Under the pieces are notes generated by a model. That model saw only the letters and a program-made list of their open reading frames with translations, ran no database searches and was not told where the DNA came from. The translations under genes were made by a program, and so were the position numbers. Source: an uncultured Lachnospiraceae bacterium (GTDB taxonomy: Bacteria > Bacillota > Clostridia > Lachnospirales > Lachnospiraceae). From it: a stretch of DNA of 63,680 nt. The stretch's first letter is position 1; every line of letters begins with the position of its first letter. The DNA lies in the NCBI GenBank assembly GCA_949893755.1, contig CATLCV010000005.1, positions 1 to 63,680 of the forward strand. Reading direction: 5' to 3'. Of the stretch, positions 35,124-43,491 are shown in pieces.

Positions 35124-35909
35124 ATGAGCAAAGTATTCGGTTATCCGAAATTTGATGAAAACGGTGAGATGATTCTCACGACCTATGACAATGAATATCA
35201 GGCGATGATGATGGATATCCGCGTGTATCACATGCAGGCCGGGGAAATGAGGAGGTTTTACAGGGAGGGCGAAGAGACGGCAGTCCTTCTCCTGTCCGGA
35301 ACCATAACATTTGCCTGGGAGGGACAGAAGAAAACGGTCAGCAGAAAGGATGTGTTCACGGAAGGCCCCTGGTGCCTCCACGTGTGCCCCTGCGTGGAGA
35401 TCAACGCGGCAGCGGGAGAAGAAACCGAGATCCTGGTGCAATGCACGAAAAATGACAAAGAATTTTCCAGTCGCCTGTACGCGCCGGAGGACGCTCCCTG
35501 GGGATATTCCAGCGTCGGGAAATTCGGCAATGTGGCGAAGCGCCGGGTCAATACGATCTTTGACCACGACATTTGCCCGGAATCCAATATGGTTCTGGGC
35601 GAGGTGCTCAACGACAGAGGAAACTGGTCCGGATATCTTCCACACAGGCATCCCCAGCCGGAGACCTATTTCTTCAAGTTCGACCGTCCGGAAGGGTTCG
35701 GGGCCAGCTTTATCGGGGATCAGGTGTATAAGAGCGTGGACAACAGCTTTTCCGCAATACCGGGCGGAGAGCTTCACCCGCAGGCCGCGGCGCCGGGATT
35801 TCAGATGTACACCTGCTGGATGATCCGCCACCTGGACGGCAATCCGTGGCTGCAGACAGACCGCTGCGAGGATGAGCGGTATACCTGGCTGCACGACGCA
35901 AACGATTAG
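35124..35909 (+). CDS. iolB: 5-deoxy-glucuronate isomerase
   Basis: 261 residues, cupin-type isomerase converting 5-deoxy-D-glucuronate to 5-dehydro-2-deoxy-gluconate. Metal-binding residues are visible in YLPHRHPQPETYFFKFD, and ELHPQAAAPGFQMYTCWMIRH completes the typical C-terminal barrel. AGGAGG precedes ATG 35124. Confidence 0.93.
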   Translation: MSKVFGYPKFDENGEMILTTYDNEYQAMMMDIRVYHMQAGEMRRFYREGEETAVLLLSGTITFAWEGQKKTVSRKDVFTEGPWCLHVCPCVEINAAAGEETEILVQCTKNDKEFSSRLYAPEDAPWGYSSVGKFGNVAKRRVNTIFDHDICPESNMVLGEVLNDRGNWSGYLPHRHPQPETYFFKFDRPEGFGASFIGDQVYKSVDNSFSAIPGGELHPQAAAPGFQMYTCWMIRHLDGNPWLQTDRCEDERYTWLHDAND

Positions 35910-35914
35910 AAATA

Positions 35915-36000
35915 GGTCCGGCCATGCGGGTGACTTTCATGGCGCGGAAGCTGAAAAGCGGTCCGGCCATGCGGGCGGAGAGGAAGCCGCATGACGGACC
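35915..36000. repeat. Local repeat and hairpin between iolB and the Fe-ADH gene
   Basis: GGTCCGGCCATGCGGG occurs at 35915-35930 and again at 35960-35975; CCGCATGACGGACC (35987-36000) is its near-inverse, forming a stem with the second copy. It could tune expression of the downstream genes. Confidence 0.6.
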
Positions 36001-36024
36001 ATGCACAGGAAGGAGACATAGATT

Positions 36025-37179
36025 ATGGCAAGGGAATTTATCGTACCCGGACAGATCATCACCGGGGCGGGCGCCCTCGATATGGCGGAGAGCGCGCTGA
36101 GACAGCTTGGAAAGAAGGCGATGATCGTAACAGATCAGGTTATGATCGAACTGGGAAACTGCGCAAAAGTAGAGGCGGCGCTTAAAAACCAGGGGATCGC
36201 CTATACCATTTATTCGGAGATCACAGGAGAGCCTACGGACACGATGATTGAAAACGGATTGAAGCAGTACAGGGAAGAAGGCTGCGACTTTTTGGTGGCC
36301 CTCGGCGGGGGCAGCCCCATTGATTCCATGAAGGCGATCGGCTCTCTGGTAAAGAACGGGGGAAATATCTCGGATTATATGGGCAAGATCATTGATGTGG
36401 AGATGCCTCCCATGGCCGCGATCCCGACAACGGCAGGAACCGGATCGGAGGCGACACAGTTTACGATCATCACAGATACAAAAAAAGACATCAAGATGCT
36501 TTTGAAGGGAAAGGTCCTCATGCCGGCGCTGGCAGTCAGCGATCCGCAGTTTACGATGACGGCGCCTCCCAGGATCACGGCGGCAACCGGACTTGACGCG
36601 CTCTGCCATGCGGTAGAGGCGTACACCTCCAACAAATCGCAGACATTGTCCGACACCTTTGCACTGTCAGCAGTAAAAAGAATCTTCCGATATCTCCCCA
36701 GAGCATTCCGCGACGGGAAGGATGAGGAGGCAAGGACGGAAATGGCAGTCGCGGCTCTGGAGGCCGGAATCGCATTTAACAACGCGTCCGTAACCCTGAT
36801 TCACGGAATGAGCCGCCCCATCGGCGCCATGTTCCATGTTGCCCACGGGCTGTCCAACGCCATGCTGATGAAGGAGTGCTTAAGCTTTGCGCTGAGCGGG
36901 GCATACGACCGGTTCGGGGAGCTCGGAAGGAGCATCGGCGCGGCATCGGCGCAGGATACGGACAGGGATGCATCCGAAAAATTCCTTGCGGCAGTGGCGG
37001 AGCTGACAGAGGAGCTGGAGACACCCACCCTGGAGCAGTACGGGATCGAGAAGGACGCATTTTTCCAGGTGATCGGGAAAATGGCCCATGACGCCATGGA
37101 GAGCGGCAGCCCGCAGAACACGAGAAGGAACGTGACCCAGGCGGATGTGGAGCAGATGTACCGGAACCTGTATTCTTAA
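36025..37179 (+). CDS. Iron-containing alcohol dehydrogenase in the iol operon
   Basis: 384 residues, class III (Fe) ADH. Nucleotide site GGGSPIDSMKA (near 95), TTAGTGSEAT (~136-145), metal ligands in GLDALCHAVEAY and in HGMSRPIGAMFHVAHGLSNA. Not part of the canonical Bacillus iol set. Inference: it reduces malonate semialdehyde, the C3 product of IolJ, to 3-hydroxypropionate, disposing of electrons under anaerobic growth; an alternative is reduction of another aldehyde. AAGGAG precedes ATG 36025. Confidence 0.85.
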   Translation: MAREFIVPGQIITGAGALDMAESALRQLGKKAMIVTDQVMIELGNCAKVEAALKNQGIAYTIYSEITGEPTDTMIENGLKQYREEGCDFLVALGGGSPIDSMKAIGSLVKNGGNISDYMGKIIDVEMPPMAAIPTTAGTGSEATQFTIITDTKKDIKMLLKGKVLMPALAVSDPQFTMTAPPRITAATGLDALCHAVEAYTSNKSQTLSDTFALSAVKRIFRYLPRAFRDGKDEEARTEMAVAALEAGIAFNNASVTLIHGMSRPIGAMFHVAHGLSNAMLMKECLSFALSGAYDRFGELGRSIGAASAQDTDRDASEKFLAAVAELTEELETPTLEQYGIEKDAFFQVIGKMAHDAMESGSPQNTRRNVTQADVEQMYRNLYS

Positions 37180-37184
37180 GCGGC

Positions 37185-37211
37185 ATCTCTGTGAAGGAGC
37201 CGTACAGAGAT
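37185..37211. promoter_or_regulatory. Intercistronic hairpin before iolE
   Basis: ATCTCTGT (37185-37192) pairs perfectly with ACAGAGAT (37204-37211), just after the Fe-ADH stop; a second small stem (ATCGT...ACGAT) follows near 37249. The rest of the 126-bp gap is the iolE leader. Confidence 0.5.
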
Positions 37212-37305
37212 CGGAAACGGAATGAAAATCAAGAGGCAGTGTAAAGGATCGTATGAAAAAACGATACGGGAATTGCCCGCATTAAAAAACAGGAGGAAGA
37301 AAAAA

Positions 37306-38205
37306 ATGTTGAGTAAAGAGAAAGTAAAGCTGGGGATCGCCCCCATCGCATGGACCAACGACGACATGCCGGATCTTGGAAAGGAAAATACATTTGAGCA
37401 GTGCATCAGCGAAATGGCGCTGGCAGGCTTCACCGGCTCTGAGGTGGGAAATAAATACCCGAAGGATACCGAGGTCCTCAAAAAGGCGCTGGAGCTGCGG
37501 GGGATGGAAATCTGCAATCAGTGGTTTTCCTGCTTCCTGATCACAAAGCCGTTTGAAGAGGTAGAAAAGGAGTTCCGGAGCCAATTGGCTTTTCTGCAGA
37601 CCATGGGCGCAAAGGTGATCGGCGCCTCCGAGCAGAGCCACAGCGTGCAGGGCATGACAGACACGCCGGTTTTCGGCCATAAATACGTGATGAACGACGA
37701 AGAGTGGGACACCTTCTGCAATGGGATGAACCGGCTGGGAAGGATCGCGAAGGAGGAATACGGCATCGCTCTGACCTTCCATCACCACATGGGGACCGTG
37801 GTGCAGGACGAGGCGGAGGTAGACCGCATGATGGAGAACACCGACCCGGAATATGTAAGCCTTCTGTTTGACACGGGACATTTCGCGTACTGCGGAGTGG
37901 ATCCTCTGAAAATGGTGAAAAAATATGCCGACCGCATCAAGCATGTTCATCTGAAGGACATCCGCCGGGAGATGGTGGAAAAGGTAAAAGCGGAGAACTT
38001 AAGCTTCCTGGACGGAGTGCGGATGGGAACATTTACGGTGCCGGGCGACGGCTGCATCGACTTCGATCCCATTTTCAAGGTGCTGGAAGAGACCGGATAT
38101 GAAGGGTACATGCTGGTAGAGGCGGAGCAGGATCCGGCAAAGGCAAATCCGCTGGAATACGCGATGAAGGCAAGGAAATTTATTGCGGAAAAGACCGGGC
38201 TGTGA
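37306..38205 (+). CDS. iolE: myo-inosose-2 dehydratase
   Basis: 299 residues from ATG 37306, chosen for CAGGAGGAAG upstream. It starts with the classical VKLGIAPIAWTNDD and has the TIM-barrel metal ligands in TFHHHMGTVV, LLFDTGHFAYCG, HVHLKDIR and VEAEQDP. It dehydrates scyllo-inosose (2-keto-myo-inositol) to the diketone used by IolD. Confidence 0.95.
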   Translation: MLSKEKVKLGIAPIAWTNDDMPDLGKENTFEQCISEMALAGFTGSEVGNKYPKDTEVLKKALELRGMEICNQWFSCFLITKPFEEVEKEFRSQLAFLQTMGAKVIGASEQSHSVQGMTDTPVFGHKYVMNDEEWDTFCNGMNRLGRIAKEEYGIALTFHHHMGTVVQDEAEVDRMMENTDPEYVSLLFDTGHFAYCGVDPLKMVKKYADRIKHVHLKDIRREMVEKVKAENLSFLDGVRMGTFTVPGDGCIDFDPIFKVLEETGYEGYMLVEAEQDPAKANPLEYAMKARKFIAEKTGL

Positions 38206-38342
38206 TCCGGAAAACTGCCGGGGAATGTGCAGGCGCGGGAATCTGGAAAATGGACGGGTCATATGCGGATGCAGGAGCCGGCGCGGGCCCTCTATCTGAG
38301 ATATAAGAAACAAAAATTCATATAAATTAAGGAGGAAATATC

Positions 38343-39356
38343 ATGGTAACAGTAGGAATCATCGGAGCAGGAAGAATCGGAAAGGTACATGTGGAGAGCA
38401 TTTGCACGCAGGTTGCAGACGCGAAGGTCAAGACGCTGGCGGATCCCTTTATGAACGACGCGACGGCGGCGTGGGCGAAGGATATGGGCGTGGAGCAGAT
38501 CACAAAGGATTATAAGGAGATCCTTGCGGATCCGGAGATCGATGCGGTGCTGATCTGTTCATCCACAGATACCCATTCCCCCATCTCTGTGGAGGCGATC
38601 CAGGCAGGCAAGCACGTATTCTGCGAAAAGCCCATCGACCATGACGTGGCAAAGATCCAGGAGGTCATCGACGCGTTAAAGGGCAGCAAGGTAAAATACC
38701 AGGTAGGCTTCAACCGCCGTTTTGACCACAACTTTGAGGCAGTACAGAGAGCGGTTGCGGAAGGAAAGGTGGGGGATACCCATCTGATCAAGATCACATC
38801 CAGAGACCCGGAGCCGCCCAGTGCGGAGTATGTAAAGGTATCCGGCGGCATGTTTTTGGACATGACCATCCATGATTTTGACATGGTGCGCTTCCTGGCA
38901 GGCTGCGACGCGGAGGAGGTCTATGTGGAAGCGGCAGTCCTGGTAGACCCGGCCATCGGAGAAGCAGGGGATGTGGATACGGCAGTCATCACGCTGAAAA
39001 TGGAAAACGGCGCCATCGCGGTGATCGACAATTCCAGAAAAGCAGTCTACGGATACGATCAGAGAGCGGAGGTATTCGGCTCAAAGGGAATGGCGGCCAC
39101 AGGAAATGATACCGCATCCGCGGCAGTGATCAGCAACGAGAACGGCGTGACCGGAGAGAAGCCGCTGCATTTCTTCCTGGAGCGCTATATGGCGGCTTAC
39201 GCAAAGGAGATCAAATGCTTTATCGATGCCATCGAGAAGGATACGGACACGCCTCTGGGAGTCATGGACGGCTTAAAGCCGGTACTGATGGGGCTTGCCG
39301 CAAAGAAATCCTATGAAGAGCACCGTCCGGTGAAGATCTCGGAGATCACCGCATAA
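38343..39356 (+). CDS. iolG: Inositol 2-dehydrogenase
   Basis: 337 residues of the Gfo/Idh/MocA family: Rossmann GIIGAGRIGKVH at the N-terminus, the catalytic Lys in VFCEKPID, and MFLDMTIHDFDMVRFL. It oxidises myo-inositol to 2-keto-myo-inositol with NAD, the first step. AGGAGG precedes ATG 38343. The 137-bp gap before it shows no gene. Confidence 0.95.
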   Translation: MVTVGIIGAGRIGKVHVESICTQVADAKVKTLADPFMNDATAAWAKDMGVEQITKDYKEILADPEIDAVLICSSTDTHSPISVEAIQAGKHVFCEKPIDHDVAKIQEVIDALKGSKVKYQVGFNRRFDHNFEAVQRAVAEGKVGDTHLIKITSRDPEPPSAEYVKVSGGMFLDMTIHDFDMVRFLAGCDAEEVYVEAAVLVDPAIGEAGDVDTAVITLKMENGAIAVIDNSRKAVYGYDQRAEVFGSKGMAATGNDTASAAVISNENGVTGEKPLHFFLERYMAAYAKEIKCFIDAIEKDTDTPLGVMDGLKPVLMGLAAKKSYEEHRPVKISEITA

Positions 39357-39444
39357 TACACAGGATGATATAAGCAGGGATCATGTATTGTCACTGTTCA
39401 CTACCTGCTGGCATGAAAATGCATGACCCTGCAGGAAGAAAACA

Positions 39445-39476
39445 CCGGCCGCCGTAATCCAGACTACGGCAGCCGG
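39445..39476 (+). promoter_or_regulatory. Strong hairpin before the transporter genes
   Basis: CCGGCCGCCGTA pairs with TACGGCAGCCGG (one mismatch) in the 182-bp gap between iolG and the symporter. No T-run follows; partial termination or mRNA stabilisation is likely. A second weaker pairing (GCAGGGATCATG with CATGACCCTGC) precedes it. Confidence 0.6.
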
Positions 39477-39484
39477 AACTAAAG

Positions 39485-39530
39485 ATAACAGGGAATCAAT
39501 TTGCTGCGCAGATTGGTTGCATAACAGGGA
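39485..39530. repeat. 26-bp hairpin insert flanked by 10-bp direct repeats
   Basis: ATAACAGGGA occurs at 39485-39494 and 39521-39530, around a small hairpin (CAATTTGCTGCGCAGATTGG) resembling the first stem of R1. It looks like a minimal insertion with target duplication just ahead of the symporter gene. Confidence 0.6.
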
Positions 39531-39538
39531 GAATTTTT

Positions 39539-40924
39539 ATGAAAAAGGAAGAAAATAACCAGAACGGAAAGCTGAGCTGGGGAACCAGAGTCGCCTATGC
39601 AGGCGGAGACGTTGCGTGCAATGTCATATTTGGTATGGTGGGAACGCTCCTCACCTTATTTTATACAGATTATGTCGGAATCAATCCGGCAGCGGTAGGA
39701 ATGGTCATGCTGATCAGCCGTCTGTTTGACGGAGTGTCGGACATGGTGATGGGGGTCATCGTGGAAAAGACGCATTCCAAATGGGGAAAATCAAGGCCCT
39801 GGATCCTGTGGATGAGCGTACCCTACGCATTGTCGGCGGTGCTGCTGTTTACGGTGCCTCACACCACCGCAATGGTGCAGTCCATTTACATATTTGTCAC
39901 TTATAACTTCTGCACGACTCTGTGCTACACCGGATTGAACCTGCCCTACGGAAGCCTGTCTGCCATGATGACAAGGGAGTCAGGGGAACGGGATATGCTG
40001 AGCGTGGTGAGGATGGGGCTGTCCCCGCTGGGACGGATCATGGCAGTGACCTTTACCCTTCCCCTTGTCAAGCTGTTCGGCGATACCCAGTCGGCGTGGG
40101 TGAAGACCATGAGCATCTGGGCGGCGATCGCGCTGGTGCTGTTGATCATCTGCTTTGTAAAATGTGAGGAAACGGTGAAGATCGATGTCAAGCCGGAAAA
40201 GCGGGAAGTGCCCATGAAAAAGGCGTTTCACGCATTGGTGACAAACCAGTATTTCTGGGCAGTACTGGTGCTGTGGATGCTCCAGAGCGTGTCCTTCGGA
40301 ATCTCGGGGACGATCCTTCCCTACTACTGCAAATACATTTTCCGCAATGATACGTGGATGTACAGCATGCTGTATCTGACGGAAACAATCACGCTGGTGA
40401 TCTGCATTTTCCTCTGCGCGCCGCTGATCCGGAAGTATGGGAAACGGAATACGGCGCTCGCCGGGGCCGTGATCGCGGGAATCTCACAGCTGTGCTTTTT
40501 CCTGTTCCCGTACAGCTTTCCGGGAATGGTCGCAAGCTGTGTGGGAAGGGCGGTCGGACTTGCGCCGCTGAATGCCGCCGTATTCGGAATGATCGGAGAC
40601 GTGGTGGAATTTGGACAGTGGAAGACCCATGTAAGGCAGGAAAGCTTTATCTTCGCGGGCGGCTCCATCGGGACAAAGGTCGGCGCGGGAGTGGCTTCCG
40701 CCGCAATGACGGGACTTCTGTCGGCGGCCGGTTATATCAGCTCGGCAGCGGGTGCGGCAGAACAGCCGGAGACCGCGCTGGAAATGATCGTACAGATTTA
40801 TAAATTCGGTCCTTTGATCGTGGCGGTCATTGCCGTTGTGACACTTTATCTTTACAGGCTGGATACCAAATATGACGCGGTCATGGAGGAGCTTCGGGAG
40901 AGGGAAGCAAGGGGAGAACTGTAG
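39539..40924 (+). CDS. GPH/MelB-type cation:sugar symporter
   Basis: 461 residues, twelve membrane segments of the glycoside-pentoside-hexuronide family. Family features are DGVSDMVMGVIVEKTHSKWGKSRPW (here: DGVSDMVMG then KWGKSRPW) and a matching C-terminal half (IGDVVEFGQWKT). Position after iolG suggests import of inositol or an inositol glycoside. CAGGGAG precedes ATG 39539. Confidence 0.88.
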   Translation: MKKEENNQNGKLSWGTRVAYAGGDVACNVIFGMVGTLLTLFYTDYVGINPAAVGMVMLISRLFDGVSDMVMGVIVEKTHSKWGKSRPWILWMSVPYALSAVLLFTVPHTTAMVQSIYIFVTYNFCTTLCYTGLNLPYGSLSAMMTRESGERDMLSVVRMGLSPLGRIMAVTFTLPLVKLFGDTQSAWVKTMSIWAAIALVLLIICFVKCEETVKIDVKPEKREVPMKKAFHALVTNQYFWAVLVLWMLQSVSFGISGTILPYYCKYIFRNDTWMYSMLYLTETITLVICIFLCAPLIRKYGKRNTALAGAVIAGISQLCFFLFPYSFPGMVASCVGRAVGLAPLNAAVFGMIGDVVEFGQWKTHVRQESFIFAGGSIGTKVGAGVASAAMTGLLSAAGYISSAAGAAEQPETALEMIVQIYKFGPLIVAVIAVVTLYLYRLDTKYDAVMEELREREARGEL

Positions 40925-41053
40925 TCATAAAACGGATGCGCTGGCAGAGATAGGAGTGCGCCGGCACGGTTTTTGCAAATGGGAGAGCAGGCTGGAAATT
41001 TTTCCAGCAGAACGGCTGTGTCAGCAGGCGAATGTATAGAAGGGGAAGAGATC

Positions 41054-42472
41054 ATGGAACAGACAAAGATCATGAACAGGCGCAGGAACCTGATGATGGT
41101 ATCGGGCGCGTTTATCATATTTTTCACAGGCTTTCCGCACGTATGGTCGATCTATCAGCCATATGTGATGGAACAGGCCGGCTGGAGCCAGGGGCAGGCG
41201 TCCATGTGCTTTTATCTCGCGCTGGCCGCGTTTGTATTCGGAAATATCGTCGGGGGGCGGATGCAGGACCGCGGAAATCCGCGGAAGGTGCTCTGGTACG
41301 GAGGCTATCTCTTTTCCGGGGGAATCCTGTTTTCCTCGTTTCTGATCACGCCGTCGCCCATATTTTTCTATATTACCTATGGGATCATGCAGGGATTCGG
41401 CCAGGGAATGGTCTACACGACGATCATTTCCACGGCTCAGAAATGGTTCCGGGACAGGCCCGGCTTCGCGTCCGGGGTGATCGTGACGGCAAACGGGCTG
41501 TGCGGATTCTTCCTGGCTCCGGTCAGCCGAAGGCTTCTGGCGGACGGCGGGCCGAAGCTGGCGCTGCTTTTGATCGGGCTTGCGATCGCGGCGGTATGGC
41601 TCGCCGGCTGCCTGCTCTTTGCGGCGCCGGGGCAGCAGGGGGAGGCGTCCGGAGCGGGGTCCACGGCGGGAGTGAAGGCTGCGTCCGGGGCGGAATCTGT
41701 GACAGAAATGAAGGCTGCGGGCGGAGCGGAGCCTGTGGCAGAAATGAGGACTGTGGACGAAGCGGGATCTGCGGCAGAGATGAAGGCTGCAGCCGGAGCG
41801 GAAAATGCAACGAAAATGAGCGCTGCATACGGGCAGGAGCCAGGGGTGCAGAGACAGTATACCTCCGGCGAAATGATCCGCACAAAGAAATTTTATTACC
41901 TGCTGTTCACTATGCTGTTCGGACTGCTCTCTTATTTCCTGGTGTCGCCGGTATCCCAGAGCTATCAGATCTCGTTGGGGATCCCGGAAGCAGCGGCAGT
42001 CAGCGCGGTCATGTTCGGCTCAGTCATGAATGCGGGAATGCGGCTGGCCCTGCCCACACTGGCAGACCGGATCGGGCGCGTTCCCTGCATCCGGGCAGTG
42101 CTCCTGATGGCGGCGGCAGCCATGGCGGTGCTGGGGACGGCCCGCTCCTACGGGGCCACCGCGGCGGTCATCGTGATATATGGGTGCTACGGAGGAATCA
42201 TGGGAAGCTTCCCGGCGTTTACAAGCTCGATCTTCGGAATCCGGCATATGGGGGAAAATTACGGATATGTGATGCTGGGCATCGTGATCGCCACCTTTGC
42301 AGCGCCTGGGATCACAGGGATCCTGACGGGAAATGGATACGGCATGCGGACGGTATTCCTCATGGGTGTTGGATTCGCCGTGCTGGCATTTGTCTGTCTG
42401 ACGCTGCTGGAGAGGGAGCTGAAAATGGAGAAAAGGGCCGGGACGGGCGAAGACCTGCAGAAGGCAGAATGA
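41054..42472 (+). CDS. OFA-type MFS transporter with repeat-expanded central loop
   Basis: 472 residues from ATG 41054 (AAGGGGAAG upstream). The N-terminal half (FFTGFPHVWSIYQPYVMEQ, FGQGMVYTTIISTAQKWF) matches the oxalate:formate antiporter family of MFS. The cytoplasmic loop between helices 6 and 7 has grown to ~70 residues made of about five degenerate 12-residue units such as EMKAAGGAEPVA and EMKAAAGAENAT. The reading frame stays open through them, so it is probably functional. Position suggests a monocarboxylate product (acetate, 3-hydroxypropionate or similar) or an inositol-related acid; this is inference. Confidence 0.85.
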   Translation: MEQTKIMNRRRNLMMVSGAFIIFFTGFPHVWSIYQPYVMEQAGWSQGQASMCFYLALAAFVFGNIVGGRMQDRGNPRKVLWYGGYLFSGGILFSSFLITPSPIFFYITYGIMQGFGQGMVYTTIISTAQKWFRDRPGFASGVIVTANGLCGFFLAPVSRRLLADGGPKLALLLIGLAIAAVWLAGCLLFAAPGQQGEASGAGSTAGVKAASGAESVTEMKAAGGAEPVAEMRTVDEAGSAAEMKAAAGAENATKMSAAYGQEPGVQRQYTSGEMIRTKKFYYLLFTMLFGLLSYFLVSPVSQSYQISLGIPEAAAVSAVMFGSVMNAGMRLALPTLADRIGRVPCIRAVLLMAAAAMAVLGTARSYGATAAVIVIYGCYGGIMGSFPAFTSSIFGIRHMGENYGYVMLGIVIATFAAPGITGILTGNGYGMRTVFLMGVGFAVLAFVCLTLLERELKMEKRAGTGEDLQKAE

Positions 42473-42529
42473 GAATCGGATGAGGCGGGAATCCCATCTA
42501 CTGGCGGGCCCGCAGAGAGGAGAAAAGAC

Positions 42530-43366
42530 ATGGCATTAGTGACAATGAAGGCTTTATTGGAGCAGGCCCAGGCAGAGCGCCGGGGAGTCGGTGCATTCAG
42601 CGTGGGCAATATGGAAATGGTAAAAGGTGCGGTTCGGGCGGCGGAGGAGCTGAGGACGCCGATCATCCTGCAGATCGCGGAGGTCCGGCTGAAGCATTCC
42701 CCGTTACATTTGATGGGGCCCATGATGGTGCAGGCGGCAAAGGAAGCTGAGGTGGACATTGCGGTCCATCTGGACCACGGCCTCACCATGGAGACGGTCC
42801 GCCAGGCGCTGGAGCTTGGCTTTACCTCGGTGATGTATGACAGCTCTGCATATTCTTTTGCGGAAAATATAGAGCGGACCCGGGAGGCCGCGGAGCTGGC
42901 CAGGGCATATGGAGCCACTGTGGAAGCAGAGCTGGGCCTGGTAGGAGGGAGCGAGGACGGAAGCTGCGACCACGGCATCCGCTGCACGGATCCCCGGGAC
43001 GCGAAGATCTTCTGTGAAAGGACAGGAGTGGACGCGCTGGCGGTTGCCATAGGAAATGCGCATGGCAACTATCCGGTTGCGCCCAGGCTGGCATTTGACG
43101 TGTTGGAGCAGATCCATGCGGAGACGGGCAGCATTCCGCTGGTCCTTCACGGCGGCAGCGGGATTACAGACGCGGATTTTCAGACCGCGATCCGAAAGGG
43201 GATCGTGAAGGTGAATATCGCTACAGCAAGCTTTAACCAGCTGATGAAGCGGTCAGAGGAGTATATGCGGACGGAAGGGGCGCACAATTATTTTTCGTTG
43301 AATGAGGCGATGGTGCGGGGGACTTACGAAAATGTGAAGCATCATATAGAGGTGTTCTGCTGTTAA
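42530..43366 (+). CDS. iolJ: 6-phospho-5-dehydro-2-deoxy-D-gluconate aldolase (class II)
   Basis: 278 residues of the class II fructose-bisphosphate aldolase family: Zn-binding HLDHG (near 81-85), AVAIGNAHGNY, VLHGGSGI and KVNIATAS. It cleaves the IolC product to dihydroxyacetone phosphate and malonate semialdehyde. AGAGGAG precedes ATG 42530. It ends the operon. Confidence 0.92.
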   Translation: MALVTMKALLEQAQAERRGVGAFSVGNMEMVKGAVRAAEELRTPIILQIAEVRLKHSPLHLMGPMMVQAAKEAEVDIAVHLDHGLTMETVRQALELGFTSVMYDSSAYSFAENIERTREAAELARAYGATVEAELGLVGGSEDGSCDHGIRCTDPRDAKIFCERTGVDALAVAIGNAHGNYPVAPRLAFDVLEQIHAETGSIPLVLHGGSGITDADFQTAIRKGIVKVNIATASFNQLMKRSEEYMRTEGAHNYFSLNEAMVRGTYENVKHHIEVFCC

Positions 43367-43441
43367 ATTTTTTCCAGGGTGACGTACATTTTTTATTAAA
43401 CAACCAATATGTTCTCTCTTTTCTCAGCAGGTGCCGTGTGG

Positions 43442-43447
43442 TATAAT
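43442..43447 (+). promoter_or_regulatory. Extended -10 promoter for the DUF262-ATPase-HNH operon
   Basis: TGGTATAAT provides an extended -10 (TATAAT 43442-43447) about 45 bp upstream of the first start codon; the -35 is weak (TTTTCT at 17 bp). The operon therefore has its own transcription signal, separate from the inositol operon that ends at 43366. Confidence 0.6.
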
Positions 43448-43491
43448 GAATTGCATATGAATCAAAAAACTGTCCGAAGGAGGGGATTGCA

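Noticed and set aside
33903-35894. 663-codon open frame on the minus strand opposite iolD/iolB
   Set aside because: It lies entirely antisense to two clearly conserved enzymes, has no ribosome site, and such long shadows are common in GC-rich codon usage.
41032-42483. 483-codon second plus-strand frame over the OFA transporter
   Set aside because: Overlaps the transporter in another frame, has no hydrophobic pattern or recognisable motif.
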